A stretch of 64,000 nt of DNA from Pseudomonadota bacterium (GCA_018240745.1 JAFEFF010000169.1:1-64000), one strand, 5' to 3'; numbered from the stretch's first letter, positions 35,670 through 44,751 are shown. Notes: a model not told the origin generated them from the letters alone. Program-made: numbers and translations.

Positions 35670-37349
35670 ATGCAGGCTACGCGGCTGCAGTTCGGTCGGC
35701 ACATCCTCGACGTGGACCGCGGTTGCTTGTTGCGGGACGAAGAGGAGGTTCAGCTCCGGCCAAAGACGTTCGCTGTCCTGCGGCATCTGGTTGAGAATCA
35801 CGGGCGGCTCGTCTCCAAGGACGAGCTCTTTTCCGCGGTTTGGCCAAACGTTACGGTCACCGACGATGCCCTCGTGCAAAGCGTTGGCGAGTTGCGTCGG
35901 GCCCTCAAGGACGATGGATCCCAACTGATCAAGACGATACCGCGCCGCGGCTACCGGTTTGATGCAGACGTATCGGTGGCGAACCCGCCCGATGAGGTCA
36001 TCGCCGGTACCCCTGCCTCCGGTAGGCTGCTCCGTGTCCGCCCGCATCTCGTCGCGGTGGCAATGCTTGCCCTTCTGCTTGGAGCGGCGGCCTCGTGGTT
36101 CGGCATCGATATGCTGAGGAGGACCTCGCTTGCGGTTGCCAAGCCCGCCATCGCAATTCTTCCGATCGTCGACCAAAGCAGCGATCCGGCGCGAGAGTAT
36201 TTTGCGGATGGATTGACCCAGGACATCATCAGCGCCCTGGGACGCTTTCCAGAGCTGACAGTGATGTCGTGGAATGCGGTCTCCCCGTTCAAGAGCAAAC
36301 CGACCGATCCGCGCGAGATCGCAAGCAGTCTGGCGGTCCGCTATCAAGTCGAAGGCGCGATGGTGAGGAAAGCTGACCGGGTGCGCGTGACGGTCCGGCT
36401 CGTCGGTGCTGAAGGACGCGTGCTCTGGTCTGAACGCTACGATGAACCGCTTACCGGCCTGTTCGCCCTGGAAGACAGGATCACGAGCGAGATTGCCGGT
36501 GCGCTTGCCATCCGCGTGGCAGAGAGCGAACGGCGGCGAGTGCTTGCCAAGCCGACAGAAAGCCTCGAGGCCTACGACTATGTCCTGCGCGCGAGGCCTG
36601 CGCTGCAGCGGCCGACCCGCGCCGCCGTAGTCGAAGCGCGAGAAGCCCTCGAACACGCCATCAAGCTCGATCCGAACTATGCTTCCGCCTATGCCGCGCT
36701 GGCAGAAACCTACTACGTCGCCACGTCAATGGGCTGGGCCGAGGCGCCCGCCACATCTCTCGGCCAGGCGGAGGAAATGGCCAACAAGGCCTTGAGCCTC
36801 GACGAATCCGAGGTCCGTGCTCATGTCATCCTCGGGCGAATCCACGTCGTTTACCGGCGCTACGATCAGGCAAAGGCCGAGATGGATCGCGCGGTCGCGA
36901 TCAATCCGAATGACGCGCATGGGATCGCCGGTCGCGGCAACGTCGAAATGTGGCTGGGGAAGACCGATGCGGCAATAGCCTCGCTGGAGATGGCACGGCG
37001 CCTCGATCCCGAGCTCAGTACGATGGACCGGTTTGCGCTGAGTCTCGCCTACTACCTGAAGGGACGCTACGAGGAGGCGATCGCCGAGGCGGAAACCAAT
37101 CTTCGCCGGAGTCCCGGCGCCAGCTTCAGTCGCGTTTTGCTGGCCGCAGCATACGCCCAAAACGGCCAGACAGAGGATGCCGCCCGAGTCGCCGGCATGA
37201 TTCATCGTCTCGACGTCACGTTCGATCCGCAGGAGTTCGGCACCAAATTCCTGAAGCCCGCGGACCTCGACCATTTGCGTGACGGATTGCGCAAGGCGGC
37301 GCTCTACGAAGTTCCGCCTCGCCAACCAGCTTCGGCGACCAGTCGCTAA
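35670..37349 (+). CDS. Membrane winged-helix (CadC-like) regulator with TPR repeats
   Basis: A 559-residue protein. Residues 5-105 are an OmpR/CadC-type winged helix (LRPKTFAVLRHLVENHGRLV, ELFSAVWPNVTVTDDALVQS, IKTIPRRGYRF). One membrane segment lies at about 122-142. Residues 155-280 form a FlgO/TolB-N-like module (AIAILPIVDQSSDPAREYF, DGLTQDIISALGRFPEL), and residues 300-540 are TPR repeats. It should bind DNA from the membrane and sense through its outer part. The divergent nitroreductase gene is a possible target. Confidence 0.85.
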   Translation: MQATRLQFGRHILDVDRGCLLRDEEEVQLRPKTFAVLRHLVENHGRLVSKDELFSAVWPNVTVTDDALVQSVGELRRALKDDGSQLIKTIPRRGYRFDADVSVANPPDEVIAGTPASGRLLRVRPHLVAVAMLALLLGAAASWFGIDMLRRTSLAVAKPAIAILPIVDQSSDPAREYFADGLTQDIISALGRFPELTVMSWNAVSPFKSKPTDPREIASSLAVRYQVEGAMVRKADRVRVTVRLVGAEGRVLWSERYDEPLTGLFALEDRITSEIAGALAIRVAESERRRVLAKPTESLEAYDYVLRARPALQRPTRAAVVEAREALEHAIKLDPNYASAYAALAETYYVATSMGWAEAPATSLGQAEEMANKALSLDESEVRAHVILGRIHVVYRRYDQAKAEMDRAVAINPNDAHGIAGRGNVEMWLGKTDAAIASLEMARRLDPELSTMDRFALSLAYYLKGRYEEAIAEAETNLRRSPGASFSRVLLAAAYAQNGQTEDAARVAGMIHRLDVTFDPQEFGTKFLKPADLDHLRDGLRKAALYEVPPRQPASATSR

Positions 37350-37419
37350 TCCCGGGGAAGCAGAGGGGGACTGGAGCAACGAACGAGGCCTGAGGAACGG
37401 CCGAGCGAATGCCGAAATT

Positions 37420-37863
37420 TCAGGGTTTTCTGTGCAGGAGGGCCTCATTTCCGCGAGCGCGCTCGATGTTCCCGGTGAGGTTCTGCCGGAACAGCGCCGG
37501 ACCTTCGGACTTACCGAACAGGTAGAGCTTTCCATCGCTGACCAGCCAGTTTTCCGGGTCGGCCATGACCAACTTGCCCTTGGACAGAGACATGGCACAG
37601 AAGTCGGCGAACTGAGGGGCGTAGTGGACGGGATCGGCCTTGAAGAGATCACGGTGCGCGGCCGTCGTGAAACGATAGCGCTGCCCGTCCCAGACATATT
37701 CGATTTCCGGCGAGCCCTTCATCGGTCTGCCGTCCGCGAAGTAGGCGACCGGGTCATAGCCTTGGATCGCCAGCGGCGGCTTTGGCCCGGCCGCGACTGG
37801 GCCGGGGCCGATGATCATCAATGCCAAACACCAAAGGCTGGTTCGTCGGGAGAGACTGCGCAT
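37420..37863 (-). CDS. Secreted YHS-domain protein
   Basis: A 147-residue protein with signal peptide (SLWCLALMIIGPGPVAAG) and a YHS-type domain. That domain is recognised by AIQGYDPVAYFADGRPMKGS, EYVWDGQRYRFTTAAHRDLF and YAPQFADFCAMSLSKGK. Such small periplasmic proteins are thought to bind metals (the YHS fold is shared with TRASH-like domains), but their role is not established. It is convergent with the regulator gene (70 bases apart). Confidence 0.85.
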   Translation of the reverse strand: MRSLSRRTSLWCLALMIIGPGPVAAGPKPPLAIQGYDPVAYFADGRPMKGSPEIEYVWDGQRYRFTTAAHRDLFKADPVHYAPQFADFCAMSLSKGKLVMADPENWLVSDGKLYLFGKSEGPALFRQNLTGNIERARGNEALLHRKP

Positions 37864-38025
37864 GGGACCTGCATCCTGCGTGGTCCGGTCGACCGGGACC
37901 GATCGTAGTCTTTGCGCCTCACGGGTACAAATCTCGGCATATTTCGTGATTCCCTTCGGATTCTTTCGTTACTCGTGGCTCAGCTTCGTCGCTCCATTGG
38001 GTCGATCAAACCCGAGAGGACAATC

Positions 38026-38637
38026 ATGGTTCTGGCTGGCCGGAGAGCCGTCATCGTCGCACTGCCCCTGTCCGGGATGGGCTTCCTGAGTCCGTCGAGG
38101 ACAGCGGTAGCCAATCAGGATTTCGTCGTCACAAAGGTCGCGGAGAAGAGAGTCCGACACCTGCCTCCCGGCCCCCTCTATTGGCGAATCGAGACCTACC
38201 CCTCGCTCGCCGAAGCCAAAGCCGCAGCCGGTGAAATGTCGTTACCGGTCGAAGTGTGGGGCAAGATTTGGCTCTTCACCCTCGGCGCCGCCGGCGGGAC
38301 CACGCAAGGCGGGCATTGGGTCACCGAAATCGGTCCAACCCCGGTCGTCAGCGCGCCGGAGTACCTGCTGCGCATCAATTGCGGCAGCGGGCCGCCCGGC
38401 GCAAAGACAGCGGTACATACCCACCCGGGGGCTGAAACATTCTATGTGATCAGCGGGCGGCTGGGGCAGAAGACGCCGCATGGCCTCCAATATGTCGAGA
38501 CGGGCGGGTCGATGCCTGGACACGGACCGGGCCTGCCAATGGAAGTCTTCAGTAGCGGCGCGACGGATCTCAAGGTTCTGGTGATGTTCGTCGTGGACGC
38601 CACAAAGCCATTTTCCTCGCCGGCGCAGTTCGATTGA
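38026..38637 (+). CDS. Secreted cupin-domain protein
   Basis: A 203-residue protein. An N-terminal hydrophobic segment (AVIVALPLSGMGFLSPSRTA) suggests export. The single cupin barrel has the metal motif AVHTHPGAETFYVISGRLGQ at about residue 128 and a second motif with G-H-G-P-G near 168. Substrate and reaction are unknown. The ATG at 38026 has only a GAGAGGACA stretch upstream. Confidence 0.78.
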   Translation: MVLAGRRAVIVALPLSGMGFLSPSRTAVANQDFVVTKVAEKRVRHLPPGPLYWRIETYPSLAEAKAAAGEMSLPVEVWGKIWLFTLGAAGGTTQGGHWVTEIGPTPVVSAPEYLLRINCGSGPPGAKTAVHTHPGAETFYVISGRLGQKTPHGLQYVETGGSMPGHGPGLPMEVFSSGATDLKVLVMFVVDATKPFSSPAQFD

Positions 38638-38773
38638 GGAGGGGTGAAGACGGGACGACCATCAACCGACGAACCGTGTCCGGTGGCGGCAGGCGGCCTC
38701 GGGGCCGGCTAGGTTGTGGGCTGGATTCGGGCTACACTTTCCGGGTCCGATGGCGTCCGGAAGGAGCATGTCC

Positions 38774-39313
38774 ATGACAGCGCAGACCAAGGGCCGCATC
38801 CGTCACATCGCCCTCAGCGTCGAGGATCCCTGGGAGACCGCCGAGTTCTACAAGCAGGCGCTTGGCCTGGAAGAGGTCATCGAGCTCGACGGGCCGCTGG
38901 CCGAGGGCGTGTTCCTGACCGACGGCGTGGTCAACCTCGCCATCCTCCACTTCAAGAGCGACGAGGCCTCGCAAGGCACCGGCGCCGACTTCGTCGGCAT
39001 CCACCATGTCGGCTTCTGGGTCGACGACGTGGTCGAGCAGGGCAAGATCGCGCGCAACACCGGCGCGACCTGGATCATGGGCGACACCAACAACCCGCAC
39101 GGCTACGAGATCAAGCACACCGATCTCAACGGCATCATCTTCGACATCGCCGCCCACGGCTGGGCCGGGTCGCAGAAGAATCCGGGCGAGGCCGACAATG
39201 TCGTGCACCGCCATCCGCCGAAGCGGCTCGCGAAGTTCGACGAGCGCCGCGCCAAGGCGCAGGCCAAGGTCGCCGCGATCCGCGCCAAGCAGGTCCCGCA
39301 GGCCGCGGAGTAA
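38774..39313 (+). CDS. VOC (glyoxalase/bleomycin-resistance) family protein
   Basis: A 179-residue protein. It contains RIRHIALSVEDPWETAEFY at the start and FVGIHHVGFWVDDVVEQGK in the middle, the paired beta-alpha-beta-beta-beta modules of VOC metalloenzymes. Metal ligands are likely His and Glu residues in IRHIAL, IHHVGFW and HGYEIKHTD. AAGGAG at 38761-38766 is well placed for ATG 38774 (ATG 38768 also in frame). The C-terminal 40 residues are Lys/Ala-rich. The exact substrate is unknown. Confidence 0.85.
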   Translation: MTAQTKGRIRHIALSVEDPWETAEFYKQALGLEEVIELDGPLAEGVFLTDGVVNLAILHFKSDEASQGTGADFVGIHHVGFWVDDVVEQGKIARNTGATWIMGDTNNPHGYEIKHTDLNGIIFDIAAHGWAGSQKNPGEADNVVHRHPPKRLAKFDERRAKAQAKVAAIRAKQVPQAAE

Positions 39314-39324
39314 TCTTCCGCTGG

Positions 39325-39440
39325 GGGCGCGCCACTCCGTGGCGCGTCTTCCCATGCTCATTCGGACCGCGGGCCTCCAGGCCCGCATCATGACGATGAG
39401 CGGACCTGGAGGTCCGCGGTCCGGAAGACCATGACGCGCC
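39325..39440. repeat. Nested palindromic intergenic repeat
   Basis: The inner arms GGACCGCGGGCCTCCAGG (from 39365) and CCTGGAGGTCCGCGGTCC (to 39422) pair around atcatgacgatg. Outer arms (GGGGCGCG...CGCGTCTTCC and GGAAGA...GCGCCCC) extend the structure. It is a different family from the GTCGTCCCGA repeats. It separates the convergent VOC and SDR genes, so it may also be a two-way terminator. Confidence 0.7.
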
Positions 39441-39452
39441 CCGGCAAAAGAT

Positions 39453-40307
39453 CTAATAGCTCGGTTTCGTCGCAAACGGCGTGAGCTGCAGCTCGTGCGT
39501 CCAGCACGAACGATCCTGCGTGTGCAGGTAGTAGAAGGCCTCGGCGATCTTCACCGGATTGATCACCACGTCAGGATTTTCCCTGGCGCGCGCGAGCGCG
39601 TGCGTGCCGGGCGAATCGATCAGGCCATCGATCACGATGTTGGCGACGTGGATGCCGTGCTCGGAATATTCCTCGGTCAGCACCTGCGCCAGCGTGCGCA
39701 TCATGACCCGGGGATAGTAGAGCGACTGCCCGGTCATGCGCTTGCGGCCGCGCAGCGAGCTGGCGTTGTTGGAGAAGAAGAACGAGCCCTCGCCGCGCTT
39801 GCGCATCGCCGGCAGGACTTCCTTGGCGACCAGGAAAGGGCCCCGGCAGGCGATGTGCTGGGTGGTGTCGAACAGCTCGACCGGGATGTGCTCGAGCAGC
39901 TCCTTCTCCGGCGGCAGGTCGCGGCCTTCGAGGTAACCGGCGTTGTAGACCAGCACGTGCGGGTCGCCGGCCTCGCTGCGGACCGTGGCGAAGGCCTTCG
40001 CGATCGAGTCCTGCCGCGTGAGATCGAGCTCGACGATCATGCAGTCGCCGCCCTGGCTGCCGATCGCCGCGGCCAGGCCCGAGGCGTTGGCCTCCTTGCG
40101 GGTGGTGAGGACGGTGAAGAAGCCTTCCCTGGCGAACTTCTGGGCGATCGCGCCGCCGACACCCCAGCGGATGCCGACGGGGAGGGCGCTGTCGTCGACC
40201 GCCTTGCCATGGGCCAGCATGGTGTTGCGGCCATCGGCCTGCCATTTCGAGGTGGCGCCGATCACCACGGCCACCGGCTTGCCCTTGCTGTTTCGCTTCC
40301 CGGCCAT
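39453..40307 (-). CDS. SDR-fold protein with altered catalytic motif
   Basis: A 284-residue Rossmann protein. Visible SDR features are VAVVIGATSKW, a spread-out glycine region RWGVGGAIAQKFAREGFF, and VLVYNAGYLEG (the N-A-G motif). The usual Y-x-x-x-K catalytic pair is not present: the expected site reads SLYYPRVMMRTLAQ, with a Tyr but no Lys four residues on. The cofactor loop also holds an insert of about 20 residues. It may be a non-catalytic or unusual SDR. It is divergent from the CoA-transferase gene. Confidence 0.75.
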   Translation of the reverse strand: MAGKRNSKGKPVAVVIGATSKWQADGRNTMLAHGKAVDDSALPVGIRWGVGGAIAQKFAREGFFTVLTTRKEANASGLAAAIGSQGGDCMIVELDLTRQDSIAKAFATVRSEAGDPHVLVYNAGYLEGRDLPPEKELLEHIPVELFDTTQHIACRGPFLVAKEVLPAMRKRGEGSFFFSNNASSLRGRKRMTGQSLYYPRVMMRTLAQVLTEEYSEHGIHVANIVIDGLIDSPGTHALARARENPDVVINPVKIAEAFYYLHTQDRSCWTHELQLTPFATKPSY

Positions 40308-40373
40308 CTCGAAATCCTCCCCTGCTGGCGCGCGACCTTCGCTAGGATAGCCCGCAAATTGAGGGAACGTCCG

Positions 40374-41582
40374 ATGGCTGATGGAATATTTGCCGGTCTG
40401 CGGGTGATCGATTGCGCGAGCTGGATCGCCGGGCCGGCGGCGGCCACGATCCTCTCCGACTTCGGCGCCGAGGTGATCAAGATCGAGCCGCCCGGCGCCG
40501 GCGATCCGTGGCGCGGGCGGGTGTTCGCGGCCGCGCCCGACAAGGGCATCGACTACTGGTGGGAGCTGACGTCGCGCAACAAGAAGAGCCTGGCGATCGA
40601 CCTCAAGCACCGCGAGGGCTTGCGCGTCCTGCACCGCCTGATCGGTACCGCCGACGTGTTCATCACCAACTTTCCGCCGCCCGTGCGCGAGCGCCTGCAG
40701 ATCGCCGCCGCCGACCTGCTGGCGATCAATCCGCGCCTGGTCTACGGCTCGATCACGGCCTACGGCGAGGCGGGGGCCGAGGCCCACCGGACCGGCTTCG
40801 ACGCCACCGCCTACTGGGCGCGTACCGGCCTCATGGACATGGTGCGCGACGGCACGAAGACCGAGCCGGTGCGCTCGATGCCGGGCATGGGTGACCATCC
40901 GACCGCGACCGGCCTCTATGCCGCGATCGTGACGGCGTTGTACCGCCGCGAGAAGACCGGCAAGGGCGGCGTGGCGCAGACCTCGCTGCTGCAGAACGGC
41001 CTGTGGGCGAACGGCTGCTACGTTCAGAACCGGCTGTTCGGCGAGCACGTGCCGTACCGGCCGCCGCGGATCGACACGCCGAGCGCGCTCGCCAACCACT
41101 ATCGCTGCAAGGACGGCCGCTGGTTCCTGATGGCACTGCACAACGAGGCGCGTCAGTTGGCGGCGTTCCTGAAGGCGATCGACAGGGAGGATCTGGCGCA
41201 GGATCCGCGCTTCCACACCCAGCCGCAGCGCCGCGCCCATCACAAGGAGCTGACCGCGATCCTCGACGAGGTGTTCGCCAAGCGCGATCTTCACGAGTGG
41301 CGGCCGATCCTCGAGAAGGCCGGCGTGACCTTCGGCCCGGTATGCACGGTCGACGAGGCCGGCGATGACGAGCAGTCGCGCACGATCGGCGCCCTCGTCC
41401 CGTTCGCCGACGGCAGCGGCCTCACCGTGTCGAGTCCGTTCCACGTCGACGGCGCGGCCAAGGTTGCACCCATGCGCGCACCGCAGGTCGTCGGCCAGCA
41501 TTCGGAGATGGTGCTGCGCGACGCCGGCTATTCCGCCGACGACATCGCCAAGCTCAAGAAGCTCGGCGTCTTGCAAAACTAG
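40374..41582 (+). CDS. Family III CoA-transferase (CaiB/BaiF type)
   Basis: A 402-residue enzyme that moves CoA between carboxylic acids. Family marks are GLRVIDCASWIAGPAAATILSD, KIEPPGAGDPWR, NKKSLAIDLK, and RTGFDATAYWARTG with the likely catalytic Asp at about residue 143. The C-terminus has HYRCKDGRWFLMALHNE. GAGGGA precedes the ATG. The last codons and stop (TTGCAAAACTAG) are repeated 116 bases downstream as part of the tandem repeat there. Confidence 0.9.
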   Translation: MADGIFAGLRVIDCASWIAGPAAATILSDFGAEVIKIEPPGAGDPWRGRVFAAAPDKGIDYWWELTSRNKKSLAIDLKHREGLRVLHRLIGTADVFITNFPPPVRERLQIAAADLLAINPRLVYGSITAYGEAGAEAHRTGFDATAYWARTGLMDMVRDGTKTEPVRSMPGMGDHPTATGLYAAIVTALYRREKTGKGGVAQTSLLQNGLWANGCYVQNRLFGEHVPYRPPRIDTPSALANHYRCKDGRWFLMALHNEARQLAAFLKAIDREDLAQDPRFHTQPQRRAHHKELTAILDEVFAKRDLHEWRPILEKAGVTFGPVCTVDEAGDDEQSRTIGALVPFADGSGLTVSSPFHVDGAAKVAPMRAPQVVGQHSEMVLRDAGYSADDIAKLKKLGVLQN

Positions 41583-41800
41583 CCACTCCGTCGTCCCGAG
41601 CGAAGCCGAGGGACCTCTTTTCGCGGCGGCCGGACGTCAAAGAGGTCCCTCGGCTTCGCTTCGCTCCGCTCGGGACGACGGTGGAGCTGCAAAACTAGCC
41701 ATTTCCGTCGTCCCGAGCGAAGCCGAGGGACCCCTTTTCTCGGCGGCCGGACGTCAAAAGAGGTCCCTCGGCTTCGCTCGGGACGACGGTGGAGCTAAAG
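41575..41800. repeat. Tandem pair of GTCGTCCCGA palindromic repeats
   Basis: Two palindromes (41588-41681 and 41705-41789) have arms CCGTCGTCCCGAGCGAAGCC...GGGACC and their complements around a loop with CGGCGGCCGGACGTCAAA. Flanking bases are also repeated: CAAAACTAGCCA occurs at 41574 and 41690, so the unit is about 116 bases. Ends match the repeat at 4729-4853. The remainder of the gap to 42133 shows no gene, only the hairpin at 42067. Confidence 0.85.
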
Positions 41801-42066
41801 CATGTGGATAACCGTCTCCGCCGGAGGCTCATTCTGGGCATTGGCCCCGCGATTCGGGGCCTGATTTCCCGGCGAAAGACCGCGGCCATTGCCCATAATA
41901 GGTGTTGGTCGCGCCGATGAGGCAGTCTGGCGCGCATGATGATGCCCGCCGTATGCCCCCGACCGTGTGTGCCCTTCGCCGCGACGAGCAGAGGTGTTTT
42001 TTCCGCGGCCTGGAGTCGGTGGATTCGTGGACTCCCGGGCGAAAGTGCTGATGCGTCAATGGCTTG

Positions 42067-42090
42067 GGAGTCCACTGGCGAGTGGACTCC
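42067..42090 (-). terminator. Hairpin downstream of tartrate dehydrogenase gene
   Basis: GGAGTCCAC (42067-42075) pairs perfectly with GTGGACTCC (42082-42090) around a six-base loop, about 45 bases past the stop of the minus-strand dehydrogenase gene. There is no following T run, so classic intrinsic termination is doubtful. GTGGACTCC also occurs unpaired just to the left near 42028. Confidence 0.35.
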
Positions 42091-42133
42091 GGTGGACCGG
42101 GGTGAACCGCCGCCCGCGGGCGGACTGCGGACC

Positions 42134-43210
42134 TTACGCGTTCGCGCCCTCGATCGCCTCGATCACCGCCTTGGTGACGTCGGCAGTGCGCGCGGTGCCG
42201 CCGAGGTCGGGCGTGTGGAAGCGCCTGTCGGCCGTCACGCGCTCGATCGCCTTCATCAGCCGGTCCGCGGCGGGCTTCTCGCCGAGATGCTCGAGCATCA
42301 TCACGGCCGACCAGAAGGTGCCGACCGGATTGGCGATGCCCTTGCCCATGATGTCGAACGCCGAGCCGTGGATCGGCTCGAACATCGACGGGAAGGTGCG
42401 CTCGGGGTTGAGGTTGGCCGTCGGGGCGATGCCGAGCGAGCCGGCCAGCGCCGCGGCGAGATCGGACAGGATGTCGGCATGCAGGTTGGTCGCGACGACC
42501 GTGTCGATCGACTGCGGCCGCATCACCATGCGCATGGTCATGGCGTCGACCAGCATCTTGTCCCATTCGACGTCCTTGAACTCGGCCGCCACCTGGCTGG
42601 CGATCTCGTCCCACATCACCATGGCGTGGCGCTGGGCGTTCGACTTGGTGACGACGGTCAGGAGCTTGCGCGGCCGCGACTGCGCCAGCCGGAAGGCGAA
42701 GCGCATGATTCGCTCGACGCCGGCGCGGGTGAACATCGACACGTCGGTCGCCGCCTCGAGCGGCGAGCCCTGGTGGACGCGGCCGCCGACGCCGGCGTAC
42801 TCGCCCTCGGAATTCTCGCGCACGATCACCCAATCGAGCTCGCCGGCATTGACGTTGCGCAAGGGCGAGGTGATGCCGGGCAGCACGCGTGTCGGCCGCA
42901 CGTTGGCGTACTGGTCGAACGGCTGGCAGATCGCGAGGCGCAGGCCCCACAGCGTGATGTGGTCGGGAATGTCGGGATGCCCGGCCGAGCCGAACAGGAT
43001 CGCGTCGTGCCGGGCGATCAGGTCGCGGCCGTTCTCGGGCATCATGCGGCCGTGCTTCTTGTAGTACTCGCCACCCCAGTCGAAGTGGTCGACCTTGAAG
43101 GCGAAGCTGCCCTCGCGCCTGGCGATGGCGGCCAGCACCTCGACGCCGGCGGACACGACTTCGGTGCCGATGCCGTCCCCGGGAATCGCGGCGATTGCGT
43201 AGGATTTCAT
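42134..43210 (-). CDS. Tartrate dehydrogenase / isopropylmalate-type decarboxylating dehydrogenase
   Basis: A 358-residue NAD-dependent beta-decarboxylating dehydrogenase. Recognisable parts are AAIPGDGIGTEVV at the N-terminus, CQPFDQYANVRPTRVLPGI, DWVIVRENSEGEYAG (the N-S-E-G-E-Y-A-G form favours tartrate dehydrogenase TtuC-like members), TKSNAQRHAM and NLHADILSDLAAALAG (metal-binding Asp pair), then EPIHGSAFDI. Substrate could be tartrate or D-malate. It is divergent from the lasso-peptide operon with only 69 bases between. Confidence 0.9.
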   Translation of the reverse strand: MKSYAIAAIPGDGIGTEVVSAGVEVLAAIARREGSFAFKVDHFDWGGEYYKKHGRMMPENGRDLIARHDAILFGSAGHPDIPDHITLWGLRLAICQPFDQYANVRPTRVLPGITSPLRNVNAGELDWVIVRENSEGEYAGVGGRVHQGSPLEAATDVSMFTRAGVERIMRFAFRLAQSRPRKLLTVVTKSNAQRHAMVMWDEIASQVAAEFKDVEWDKMLVDAMTMRMVMRPQSIDTVVATNLHADILSDLAAALAGSLGIAPTANLNPERTFPSMFEPIHGSAFDIMGKGIANPVGTFWSAVMMLEHLGEKPAADRLMKAIERVTADRRFHTPDLGGTARTADVTKAVIEAIEGANA

Positions 43211-43266
43211 GGTCCCTCCAAGGCGAGGCGCGACCTTAGGAACGGGTTCCGGAGGCGGCAATGGCC

Positions 43267-43272
43267 TATACT
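43267..43272 (+). promoter_or_regulatory. Candidate -10 box of the lasso operon
   Basis: TATACT ends seven bases before the GTG at 43280, so transcription would begin at the start codon. No convincing -35 hexamer is found 16-18 bases upstream, and no Shine-Dalgarno sequence precedes the GTG. A similar spacing is seen at 51014-51019 and at hicA. Confidence 0.35.
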
Positions 43273-43279
43273 TGCCGCA

Positions 43280-44746
43280 GTGCCCAATCGCGCCTCCTTG
43301 CTCGCCCTCATTGCACTCGCCGTCCTCGCCGGGACGGCCGAGGTCGTCGTGGCGCGCGGTTTCCTGCTCGACGACGCGCTGATCCATGTGCGATCGGCCG
43401 ATCTGCTGCTGCGGGCGGGATTCCCGACCGCCGACGGAGTCACTCGCTCGTTCGCCGATTCCAGCCCGTTGTTCCTGCTGCTGACCGCCGCCGGCCTCGC
43501 GCTCGGCGGCTCGTTCTACGTGACCAAGCTGCTGTCGCTCGCCGCCTTTGGCGGGCTGGTCGCGGCGCTGGTCGCGACGGCCTGGCGCGAGCGCCATACG
43601 CAGGCGCAGGCGATCGTCGTGGCACTGCTGGTGCTCGTGCTGTCGCCGTTCGGCGTCAAATGGCTGACCGACGGGATGGAGACCGGCCTCGCCGTCCTGC
43701 TGGCGCTCCTGCTCGCCTCTACTCTCGACGGCGAGCGCCATCGACCGGTCGGCGCCGGCATGATCGCGCTGCTCTGCGTGCTGGTCAGGCCCGAACTCGC
43801 CGCCCTGGTCGCCGTGACCGCCGTCGGCCAGGTCTTGCGGTCGAACCGCCGCCTTGGGATGGCCACGACCCTGGGCGGACTGGCGGCGGTGGCCGCGCTC
43901 TACGGCATATTCGGCGGTTTCTGGCCGGACGCCGCGGTGGCGAAGGTGCGCTACGGCTATTCGCCCGCGGAGTTCCTGGAACTGCTCGCGAGCGTGGTCG
44001 CCGGCGCAGGGTTGGTGGGCATCGGGCTGGTCCTCGCGTGGCTCGGCTCGAGCGCGATCACGATCCGGGCGGCCTGGCGTACCGACCGCGCTCTCCTGCT
44101 GGGCCAGCTCTCGTTGCTGCTGGTGCTGGTCGCGATCGCCGTGCGCGGCCAGGCGGTCGAAGGCATCCGGCCGATGCTGCCGTTCCTTGCCTTCTCGCTG
44201 GCGTGCAGCGTGGCCCTCGTTCGGCGTTGCCTGCCGGCCCGCCCGATCGGCGCGAGAATGCTGCTGCCGCTCGCGGCTGCGGCCGTCGGGATCTGGACCG
44301 TCGATGCATTTGCGTTCGACCGCATCGTGCGCGTGCAGGCGCAATCGATGGAGGCGATGCGCACGCACGACTGGTCGGCGTTGCGCGGCCACACCGGCGT
44401 CGCCTGGGATGTCGGCTATCTCGCGTATTTTTCCGGGGCGCCGGTGTGCGATGCGCAGGGCCTGATCAACGGGCCCGACTTCGCGCGGCTGTCGCTGCCG
44501 GAGCGCTTGCGTCATTGCGCGCGAGTGGCCGACTTCGCCTTCGTCGATCCGCCGCGCTTCCATATTCTGACGACCGCGCTCGACATGCGCGGCTGGCGCG
44601 TCTGCGGGCGCTTCGACTTCGCGCATCGTACGGGGCCGGTGAACGTCTATCTCATCGTCGCGCCCCCGCTTGCGCGCGAGCCGTCCTGTCCGGGCTCGGC
44701 GCCGCGGATCGACGGCGCGAACCGGCTTCGCCAGGCCGCCCGCTAG
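43280..44746 (+). CDS. GT-C-like polytopic membrane protein in lasso operon
   Basis: A 488-residue protein from GTG with about ten hydrophobic segments. After the first helix comes RGFLLDDALIHVRSADLLL with Asp31-Asp32, the acidic first-loop motif of GT-C glycosyltransferases that use lipid-linked sugars. Later parts include WLTDGMETGLAVLLAL and a C-terminal soluble domain (GHTGVAWDVGYLAYFSGAP). Its TAG overlaps or abuts the kinase start (TAGTGGCCATG), so it is co-expressed with the lasso genes. A role in glycosylation or handling of the peptide is inference; it may instead be an unrelated neighbour. Confidence 0.65.
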   Translation: MPNRASLLALIALAVLAGTAEVVVARGFLLDDALIHVRSADLLLRAGFPTADGVTRSFADSSPLFLLLTAAGLALGGSFYVTKLLSLAAFGGLVAALVATAWRERHTQAQAIVVALLVLVLSPFGVKWLTDGMETGLAVLLALLLASTLDGERHRPVGAGMIALLCVLVRPELAALVAVTAVGQVLRSNRRLGMATTLGGLAAVAALYGIFGGFWPDAAVAKVRYGYSPAEFLELLASVVAGAGLVGIGLVLAWLGSSAITIRAAWRTDRALLLGQLSLLLVLVAIAVRGQAVEGIRPMLPFLAFSLACSVALVRRCLPARPIGARMLLPLAAAAVGIWTVDAFAFDRIVRVQAQSMEAMRTHDWSALRGHTGVAWDVGYLAYFSGAPVCDAQGLINGPDFARLSLPERLRHCARVADFAFVDPPRFHILTTALDMRGWRVCGRFDFAHRTGPVNVYLIVAPPLAREPSCPGSAPRIDGANRLRQAAR

Positions 44747-44751
44747 TGGCC

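Noticed and set aside
41936-43279. Long open frames opposite the tartrate dehydrogenase gene
   Set aside because: They lack family motifs and run antisense to a clear dehydrogenase. High GC keeps the opposite strand open; only the part after 43280 is a real gene.
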